Assembly (NCBI GenBank): GCA_965263245.1
Contig: CBDHHR010001146.1
Coordinates: 434,001-498,000 of the forward strand
DNA: 64,000 nt
Direction: 5' to 3'
Origin: DT-68 sp965263245
GTDB taxonomy: Bacteria > Bacillota_I > Bacilli_A > Mycoplasmatales > Metamycoplasmataceae
This document shows, in pieces, positions 56,239 to 64,000 of this stretch. Numbering within the stretch: the first letter of the stretch is position 1; each line of letters starts with the position of its first letter. The translations under genes were made by a program, and so were the position numbers. The notes beneath the pieces were generated by a model. The model was not told the DNA's origin. It saw only the letters and a program-made list of their open reading frames with translations, and ran no database searches.

Positions 56239-58368
56239 TTATTGATTATATTTAACGTTTATTTTTTTAATTTCTTCTTTTGTTCCCACAAAACGAACAG
56301 TGATTTTTCTTTTGTTAGCTTTATCAAATTGATCAATTATTTTATGAAAATGAAATTTAATATCTTTAATTTTATTTTGGATGTTTTCCTTTTTGTTAAG
56401 TTCAAAGGTAATATCAATAGCTTTTAAAACTTCATTTTTATAATCTATAAATTTTTTGTTAACATATTTTTTTTCATAAAATTCACAAATTATTGCATCA
56501 ACATTAGTATTTTTAGGGTTTATTTTACCAATAAAACCGATTTTTTGATTTTTTAAATAAATATCAGCAGAATAATTAGGATGCATGTTTTCATCTTTTG
56601 AAACTTTAAAAATAATTTCTTTTGGTAATAAATTAACAACATCTTTTTTTACTTCCATAAAACTTTTGATAGTTGAAGTCATTATTATTGTTTTAACTCC
56701 ATTATTTATCATTCCGCAAGAAAAAACATTAATATCATTGATGTTTTTTTTAAGATTGTAATTTAAAATTTCTAGTATTGAATAAATTTGTGAATCTCTA
56801 ATAACTTCTCTTTCTTTAGAAACAAAAGTTTTTAATTTAATTTTTTTATCAAAATTAAAAGGGTTATAAACGTTTTTTTCTTCAGAAATTAAAGAGTAAG
56901 TAAAAACTTCATTATATCCTTGAGCTGCAATAAGATTTTTAAAACTATTATCTAAAGTTGGACGGGAAAATTTAATTTGTGGTTTAATTTCGGGTAATAA
57001 TTCATAACCATAAAATCTAAGTATTTCTTCATTTAGATCTTGTTGTTGATTAACGTCATACCTATAAGTCGGAATTTTAACCATATTTTCAAAAAATTCA
57101 AAACCTAATTTTTTTAAAGAGTTCATTACTTCTTGATATTTTTCGGTTTTAGTAAGGTTAAATCCAGCAATTTGGTCTAACTTTTTTTGATCAAAATTTA
57201 TTACTTTTTGACTATCTTCTTTAAAATTAACAGGGTGTGAAAAATTATTTAGTTTTGAAGCAACAAAATCAATGGCAAATTTTAACATACCACCACTTAA
57301 AGATTTTGAAGATTGGATTCCTGAATTTGATTCTAACTTGATGGTTTTAATATTTTTTCTAATGTCTTTATTTTCAAATTGACCAAATTCCAAAATAAAT
57401 TCTTGAGTATTTTTATTAATCACCGAATTTGTAAAACCAATTACTCCAGCTAAAGAAACAGGTTTATCATTTGAAGTAATAACTAAATTATGATCAAGTT
57501 TAATTTCTTTATTCCCAATTATGTTAATTTTTTCATTAGAGTATTTAGTTGAAAAATTTTTATTAACTAAATTTTTATCATAAGCATGAGTAGGCTGACC
57601 AGTCATGATGAGTGTTAAATTGGTTAAATCAACAATATCATTAATCGATTTAATGTTGCTTTTAATTAAGAGCAGTTTATCTTCAATGGTAATTTTGGGT
57701 TTAGTTTTTGATTCAATTAAAACAAGTTTTTGGTGTAAATTTTCTTCTACTTTTAAATCACTTTTAAAGCTTGGTTTATTTTTTTCTATTTTTGATTCTA
57801 TGGTGTTAAAATAAGCCGCAAGTTCTTTTGCCATCACAAGATAAGAAATTGCATCGGTTCTATTGGGCATAAAATTAACTTCAATTAAAGAATCATTAAG
57901 TTTTAATTTTTCAATCGGATCATCTTCAATTGAATAATCTTCATAATGTTGAATACCTTCAACTGCTCCGTCTCATAAAAGTTCTTTGTTAATTCCAAAT
58001 TCATTTAAAGACGAAAGCATGCCTTCGGAAACAATGCCTTTAAATTTTTTTTCTTCAAAAACTGTTTTTCCAACTCTTGAACCAGGAACAAAAACAATTA
58101 CAACCATACCTTCAAAAACATTTGTTGCCGTTGTTTGGATTATTCGGTTTTTATCTTTAAATTTAATTTCACAAACGTTTAAATTATCTGCGTTAGGATT
58201 TTTGTACATTTTGGTGATCTTACCGAACATAATACCTTCAACATCAGTAAAACTTGTAACATTTTCAACTTCAAACCCAATTAAATTAATGGTGTTTACA
58301 ATTTTTTCTAATGTAATATTACTTGGTAAATTTGCCATTTCTCTTAATTTTTTTTCCGAAAATATCAT
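56239..58368 (-). CDS. pheT: phenylalanyl-tRNA synthetase, beta subunit
   Basis: The 709-residue beta subunit forms the alpha2-beta2 enzyme with PheS. Domains in order: an N-terminal EMAP-like tRNA-binding part (GKITKMYKNPNADNLNVCEI), the B3/B4 editing region with NFMPNRTDA, the B5 domain near 300-380 (IPTYRYDVNQQQDLNEEILR) and an FDX-ACB end (HFHKIIDQFDKANKRKITVR). It is about 90 residues shorter than E. coli PheT. TGA near 57970 is Trp, joining what look like two frames. The ATG (58368) overlaps the pheS stop by one nt. Confidence 0.94.
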
Positions 58369-59318
58369 TATTTACCTCCTGCAAATTGGTTTAAAAACCT
58401 TAAATCATTTTTATAAAATTCTCTAATGTCTTTAATGTCATATTTTATCATGGCAATTCTTTCAATTCCAATGCCGGCTGCAAAACCATTCATATTGTTT
58501 GTATAACCAGCTAGTTTAAGAACTTTTTTATTTAGTATGCCTGCACCTAAAACTTCTATTCATCTTTCTTTAAAATAAATGTCAACTTCAACAGAAGGTT
58601 CAGTAAAAGGGAAAAAGGAAGGTCTTAACCTAATTTTAATTTTTTCTTCTAAAACGTATGAAAGTAAATTTTTAAGCGTTCAAATTAAGTTTGGAAAAGA
58701 AATATTATTTCCCACCGAAACAAAATCAACTTGTGAAAACTGGTGTAAATGGGTTTTATCATCTTCATCGTTTCTATAAACATTTCCTATTGAAAAGTGA
58801 CTAAATTCTTTGTTAGCAAATTTTGCAAGTTCCCTAGCAGTAAAACCTGTGTTATGAGTTCTAAGAAGTTTTTGCTCATCAATGTATAATGAATCTTGCA
58901 AATCTCTTGCTGGATGGTTTTTTGCAATGTTTAACTTTTCAAAATTATACTCATCTGTTTCAATTTCACTTCCGGTTGTTTCAAAATAACCATTTTGTAA
59001 TAATCAATTTCTAAAACGGTTTGAAATGATTGTTAAAGGGTGAAGTCCACCGGTTTTTTCAACAGGAGTAGTAACATCAATTCATTCGTTTTTGATTTTA
59101 TCTTCAATAATTTTTGCTTCAATTTCTTTAGCTTTTTGACTAAAAGCATTTTCTGCTTTTTGTTTTAATTGAGATATTTCTTTACCGATTGTTTTTTTCT
59201 TTTCGATTGAAGCACTTCTAATTTCTTTTTGAAGCTTTTTAAGCTTTCCGTCTTTAGCATAAAATTTAGCTTTTTCAATTTTTAGTTCTTCTAGTGTTTT
59301 AACGTGTTTTAAATCCAT
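58368..59318 (-). CDS. pheS: phenylalanyl-tRNA synthetase, alpha subunit
   Basis: The catalytic class II subunit, 316 residues. An N-terminal coiled coil (KKLQKEIRSASIEKKKTIGK) leads to motif 1 and the core HPLTIISNRFRNWL, then GSEIETDEYNFEKLN, DLQDSLYI and LLRTHNTGFTARELA. Motif 2 is FSIGNVYRNDEDDKTHLHQF, and motif 3 lies in GFAAGIGIERIAMI. It is translated first on the minus strand, from the ATG ending at 59318 after AAGGAGTAAT. Confidence 0.95.
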
Positions 59319-59510
59319 TTTATTACTCCTTAAAAAACAAAAATGTACTTTTAATATTTGTTAATTAGTTAGTTTAAACAATTTTGTGATATTTTAATTT
59401 TTATAGTTTAAATATTTATATAGACATTATATATAAATTAATTATTTATGGTTATAAATAAGAATTATAAAAATAATTTAAAATAATAAGTTATATGTAA
59501 AAAAAGTTCA

Positions 59511-59578
59511 AAAATGGAAATCAAGTAAAAATTGTGGTAAAATGGAAATGAAGTAAAAATTATAGTAAAATGGAAATA
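59511..59578 (+). repeat. 28-bp direct repeats upstream of the Fic gene
   Basis: The core AAAATGGAAAT starts at 59511, 59539 and 59567. The two full units also share AAGTAAAAATTRTRGT. The third is partial and ends 17 nt before the Fic start codon. GGTAAAAT and AGTAAAAT inside the units resemble -10 elements. The rest of 59319-59510 shows no gene. Confidence 0.8.
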
Positions 59579-59594
59579 ACAAAGGCACTTAAAA

Positions 59595-60674
59595 ATGAAA
59601 CTAGAAACTATCAAAAAAACAAAAAAATGGTATGAAATTAAAGATGATGATTTAACTTTAGAAATAATGAGAAAACTAGTCAATACAAAAGAATTACTTG
59701 GAAAGTTAAATGTTTTAATTGCAAAAATGAAAAACAAGTACATATTAACTTACATCATTGAAAAAATTGATGCTATTAGTTCAAATGAAATTGAAAACAT
59801 TCACACAACTGTTGATGAAGCGGCAAACGACATTGTAAAAAAAGATTTTGCTTCACCGTTTGTAAGATACCGAGAAGCATTAAAAACTGCTCACCAAAAA
59901 TTATCAGAAAAAGGTATTATTCAACAAGAAGATATAGTTTGAATTAATAACAGAATTAGAGGAAAAAATATTGGTCTAAGAAAAACTCCAGTTAAAATTG
60001 TAAAAAAAAATTATTCAAACGAACAAACAATTCATCAAGGAGTGGATGCGAATGAACTACCAGAATTAATGTCTGAATTAATAAAAATAATTAATTCTGA
60101 AAATAATGATCTTGATCCAATTATAAAATCTTTATTAATTCACCATCAATTTGAATACATGCATCCTTTTGCTGATGGCAACGGAAGAACTGGTAGAATA
60201 ATTTTTGCTATTTTACTTACAAAATATAACGTTTTAGAAGTACCAGCATCAGTTTTTTCCTATAGTGCTGTTAAAAATAAAGAAAAATATTATAAAGCTT
60301 TAAGACTAGCAGATCAAAATGATTACATTAAATACCTTGAAATAATGCTTGAAATTTTTAATTCATCATTAAAAATGTCAATTGATTTTGCTAAAGATTT
60401 AAACTCACAATACGAATGATCAGAAAAAATTGTTTTTGATACTTATCAAAATACAAAATTATTAAATTTGCTTCCACACTGTTTTGTTGGAGTTAAATTT
60501 TCAATAAATTTTTTAGTTAAAAAAACTAAATTAAATAATAAAACTATTAAGAAATATTTAAATTATTTTGAAATTTTACACATTGTTGAACAAGAAGTTA
60601 AAGGAACTTATAGACCTTATAAAAATTTATTAATTGAAAAATTAATTTATAAATATTGAAAAAATAGTAAATAA
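59595..60674 (+). CDS. Fic-family protein (probable AMP transferase)
   Basis: Fic proteins transfer AMP or related groups to target proteins. The 359-residue product has the full active-site loop MHPFADGNGRTGR with catalytic His190. An N-terminal inhibitory helix motif S-x-x-x-E-N (Ser63, Glu67, Asn68 in ISSNEIENIH) marks it as a class II, self-inhibited Fic protein. A C-terminal winged-helix-like part (residues about 290-350) follows, as in Fic/DOC-type proteins. ATG 59595 has a weak Shine-Dalgarno (AAGGCAC). TGA at 59940, 60417 and 60657 are Trp. The target is unknown. Its short direct-repeat promoter and solitary position suggest an accessory, possibly acquired, gene. Confidence 0.9.
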
Positions 60675-60727
60675 AAAAAATATTTTATAGATTATGAATA
60701 TTTTTGTTTATAAATAATATTTTTGTA

Positions 60728-60733
60728 TATAAT
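60728..60733 (+). promoter_or_regulatory. -10 promoter element of the choline-kinase-like gene
   Basis: TATAAT ends 9 nt before ATG 60743, so transcription would begin at or next to the start codon and the mRNA would be leaderless. Confidence 0.5.
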
Positions 60734-60742
60734 TTCTACGTT

Positions 60743-61495
60743 ATGAAAATAAATCTTCAATTAGGCTTTACAAATAAAGATAAAACCATTAAAAATGGCA
60801 ATTTAATTATTAAAAAAACTTACACTGGTTTTAACCACAAAATTGATTATTCAAAACTAAAAGAATTTGATTTTGTGCCTGATTTAATTGAAGATAATAA
60901 AGAAAGTGTTACTTGAAAACTATTAAAGGGAATACATTTAGAAAAACCTACTAACGATGATTTAAAAAAACTTGCTGTTAGCATCAGAAAGCTTCATAAA
61001 TCTGAAGCTAAGTTTCCTAAAAACAATTTAAGAAACAGGGTAAATAATTACTTAAGAATTATTCATGATAAATATTTAAAAATTCCGGAAGTTGATAATT
61101 ATTGAAAAGAAATGAACCGTTTAATAACAAGAATGAGCAAAATTAATCCTTGTCATAATGATATTTGGTCAACTAACATCATTAAAGATGATAACCAAAA
61201 AATTTGAATAATTGATTGAGAATTTGCAACAATGGGTGATAAACATTTTGACCTTGCTTATTATATTGAATACCAAAAACTTTCTTTAAAGCAAGAAAAA
61301 ATTTTTTTAGACGCTTATAACTCTTTAGATGATTATAATGCTTATGTTAAAGAGTGAATGGATAAATACAAGTTATTTGTAAACTGATTAGTACTATTAT
61401 GAGCTTATGCTCAAGAAAAAATGCCCTTTTCTGTTAAAAGTCTTAAAAAAAGAATTAATGAACTTGCAAGTAAAGTAATTAAAAATAAATATTAA
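60743..61495 (+). CDS. choline-kinase-like / aminoglycoside phosphotransferase-fold kinase
   Basis: The 250-residue protein has the catalytic loop CHNDIWSTNII (Asp base) and IIDWEFATMGDKHFDLAY (metal Asp), typical of choline/ethanolamine kinases (LicA type) within the APH fold. TWKLLKGIHLE lies at the expected position of the nucleotide-binding part, whose glycine-rich loop is weak. Likely role: phosphorylating choline or a similar small alcohol for lipid or surface decoration; substrate inferred. The start ATG 60743 was chosen over 60704 because of the TATAAT just upstream. The stop overlaps the convergent gene by 4 nt. Several TGA are Trp. Confidence 0.85.
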
Positions 61496-63036
61496 GTTTC
61501 TTTTTGATCAATTAAGTTTGAAATATCAAATTCAAACGTGGAATTAATTAAAGATGTTAATTCGGTTGCAGTTCTAATAATTTGTTCTTTGTTAGTGTTA
61601 GTAGAATAATAACTGTACGGAACATCAGAAGCGACCAAAAAGAATATTTCTTTATCTTTACAATAAAATGAATACGATCTAAAATCGGGACTAATACCTT
61701 TTATAAAGAAAATTTTATTTGCATAATCTGTTAGAAGATCAATTTGATAATCAAACGTTCTTACCAATAATTTTAAACCACCAATTCCTGGTCAAATTCT
61801 TTTTTCATAATTATCTTGTTTAAAATTTTCCGGAAGGTAAAGAAATTTGAAAAAATCTTCAAATGTTGCTGGTTTTAAAAGTTTAGAATCTTTTTTGTAA
61901 AGTGCATTATATAATTTTGAAAGATCTTCAAGTGTTGAAACATAACCTTTACTTGCGTTTAAAAAGCTTGTATCAACATCTTTATAAACTTTATCTTTGA
62001 ACTTATCAATTCTTTGGATATTATAATATGTATTATTCATTTTTAAAGGTTCTAAAACATATTTTTTCACAATTTGGTCAAAAGTTCAAGTTTGATCAAA
62101 AGCTTTTTTATAAACTTTTTCTAAAATGTTTGCTAATAAAATATAGTTGAGCGGCGAATGTTCTCATTCTCTAAAATTATCTTTATCTTTATCTTCACTT
62201 TCAACTTTATCTAAAGGATTTATATTTAAAGGACCTTGTTGGTTATTTATAGGACTGGTTACAGCATTTGGATTATAAGGGTTATCATATAAGTTATTTA
62301 TGTCTTTATCAATTCATTTACTTGCAGCTAAATTGATAAAATCTAAAAGTTTTCATTTTGTTCTATCGGTAAAAGTAGTGTTATCATATGCAACAATAGG
62401 GTTTTTATAATATTGTTTTTTAATTTCTTCAGCTATATTTTCTTCTTTAGCATTAATTATTTTAGTTATTTTAGTTTTTAAATTATTAAAATTAGGTAAT
62501 GTCGAAGTGTTTAATAACAGGTGATATATTTTTATATCAGTTAAATAATTAAATGGTCTTCATCCATAATTAGCAATTTTATCTTTTTTAAGAGCATTAC
62601 CGTTTAAAATTTCCGCAACTTTTTTATCATCTGTAGTACCTGTAGATGTTGAAAATCATTTATTTAAACGATCATCAAATTTTATTTTTTGATTTTCAAC
62701 TTTATCTTTAGTTTCTTCAATTAATTTAAATGCAGCTAATGCAATTAATAATTCTGATTGGGTACCTATATTAAAGATTTTATTTTCATTATTTTTAATG
62801 CTTTTATTTTTAAAAGGAACTTCGTAATTAAAGTAAATGTTTTCTTTGGCAACACCAGCATCTTTTTTTTGTTTAAAGTTTTTAAAAATACTTAAATACT
62901 GAGTATCAAAAACACCTTTAATCCTAAAACCTTCTTTATTTTCTTTGTTTTGTTCAATGTGATAAACTGCTAAACCAAGTCCGCCAATTGTTCCGATTAC
63001 TGTTCCTGTGAATAATGCTAGTTTTAATTTTCTCAT
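61492..63036 (-). CDS. degenerate beta-lactamase-fold (PBP4*-like) surface protein
   Basis: The 514-residue protein begins MRKLKLALFTGTVIGTIGGL, a signal anchor (residues 6-24) without lipobox Cys. The body resembles serine beta-lactamase/esterase-fold proteins: NKIFNIGTQSELLIALAAFKLIEE, then SPLNYILLANILEKVYKKAF, and EPLKMNNTYYN. The catalytic residues seem lost: the SxxK motif reads TQSE, and the YxN motif region reads HSPLN. It is therefore probably a non-catalytic binding or structural protein outside the cell. A strong AAAAAGGAAAAAAT precedes the ATG (63036). TGA codons are Trp. The call is by fold pattern; function unknown. Confidence 0.72.
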
Positions 63037-63150
63037 GTTAATTTTTTCCTTTTTAAAATAGTTTATTTATATAAATATTTTAACATTTAAAAATAATTTT
63101 TAATAATTAGTTTATTGTTTATAACCTAAATATGATATTATTTTTACATA

Positions 63151-64000
63151 ATGCATATAAAAATGGAAAACGTTTCAAAAACATACGATAGAAAAGTTAG
63201 GGCATTAAAAAATGTTAACATTGATTTTAAAAAAAATATCATCACTGGTTTAATTGGTTTTAATGGTTCTGGCAAAACAACTTCATTCAATATAATTGCC
63301 AATTATATTGAAGATTTTGAAGGGAGAATTTTAATAGACGGGAGTCCTTCAACTGAAAAAATGAGAAAAAAAATTTCTTACCTTTCAGCTGGTGCTGAGC
63401 CTAAAAACCCTATGAAAGTTAAAAAACATTTATACCAAATTGCTTCTTTGTACAAAGTTTCAAAGAAAAAAGCCAAAGAAATCATAATGCCACTAGCAAA
63501 AGAAATGGAGTTTACAGAGTTTTGAAACAAGCCAATTAAAACGCTTTCAAAAGGTAATCAACAAAAAATAAAAGTTTTAGCAACCTTTTTAAACCCTAAT
63601 ACCGAAACACTATTATTAGATGAGCCTTTTGATGGACTTGATCCGGTGATGGTTAACAAAATTAGCAACATTTTCTTAAGACTTAAAAATAAAACCATAA
63701 TTATAACTTCACACAGAATGAACGTTGTTCAAAAAATGTGTAAAGAGTTTTACATTTTAAAAGACGGGGTAATTATTGATAAAAAGCAAATTGATAGTAA
63801 CATTGTAACGATTGCAACCAATAAAGAAATACCAATAAAAAACATTAAAGAATTTCCTGGTGTTATTAACGTATTAAGAGATGATAAAGAAAATTTAATT
63901 GAAATTAAAGACATGAGTTATTTTAAAGATTTAAATAAAAAATTAATTGCTCACAAAAATTATGAATATTCAACAATAAGAGAAAAAAGTATTGCAGCCT
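63151..64000 (+). CDS. ABC transporter ATP-binding protein, 5' part
   Basis: 283 codons are visible and the gene runs off the right edge. Walker A GFNGSGKTT, signature LSKGNQQK (Gly-Gly replaced by Lys-Gly, common in this group), Walker B TLLLDEPFDGLD and switch His in ITSHR are present. The extra C-terminal part from residue about 220 is typical of ABC-2 exporters. The start ATG 63151 lies downstream of TATGATATTA-like sequence, with no clear Shine-Dalgarno. The partner permease is probably beyond the window. TGA 63523 is Trp. Confidence 0.9.

Noticed and set aside
56239..58368. pheT broken into two genes
   Set aside because: The gap between the apparent frames is only a TGA (Trp) codon; both parts are in the same frame and form one PheT.

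Overview
The window is about 64 kb of a Mollicute (Mycoplasma) chromosome. It is very AT-rich, and nearly every gene needs TGA read as tryptophan (translation table 4). Examples are the C-terminal HFRW of ribosomal protein S7, the NWKMN start of triosephosphate isomerase and the many W-containing repeats of the surface proteins. Genes are tightly packed, often with 1-17 nt overlaps. One 16S-23S rRNA unit is present without a 5S gene. The large, lipobox-free, repeat-built surface proteins and the hominis-group look of the 16S gene recall Mycoplasma mobile and its Mvsp proteins. That species guess is inference from memory, not a database result.

Layout: (1) 0-7 kb: end of an AGCS Na+/alanine symporter, tpiA-gpmI, a ZIP-like metal transporter, cinA-recA (recA has an apparent 1-nt frameshift at its start) and a YmdB-like phosphodiesterase. 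(2) 7.1-11.9 kb: 16S and 23S rRNA with two boxA elements and two perfect 16-bp processing stems. (3) 12-15 kb: rpsP-trmD-rplS and an anchored surface protein. (4) 15.1-18.9 kb, minus strand: a 1262-residue surface protein with nine tandem ~104-residue repeats. (5) 19-32 kb: mnmG, an ECF S-component, cysS, then a SigH-like sigma factor-rpmG-secE-nusG, tRNA-Tyr, tRNA-Gln, rplK-rplA, a membrane protein with a Rho_N/SAP-like tail, rpsL-rpsG-fusA and tuf. (6) 32-39 kb: folC, a tandemly duplicated ECF S-component (one copy dead, with a relic of folC between the copies), an ABC-2 exporter, a HAD phosphatase and NADH oxidase. (7) 39-44 kb: a mannitol operon (mtlA IICBA fusion, mtlD, a small membrane protein) divergent from an RpiR-like regulator, then deoD. 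(8) 44-56.2 kb: a six-gene surface-protein array in which every gene has the same promoter cassette with a 13-14 nt poly-T tract, interrupted by one inverted coiled-coil repeat gene. (9) 56-64 kb: pheS-pheT, a Fic protein behind 28-bp direct repeats, a choline-kinase-like protein, a degenerate beta-lactamase-fold protein and an ABC ATPase cut by the window end.

The housekeeping genes serve glycolysis, mannitol import, NAD+ regeneration, translation and secretion. The accessory content is mostly the two surface-protein loci (13.5-18.9 kb and 44.2-56.2 kb). Their proteins share a 90-105 residue module repeated in different numbers. The longest array proteins add eight W-rich C-terminal repeats. 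Segmental duplication and homopolymer-bearing promoters suggest a locus that diversifies its products and may switch their expression.
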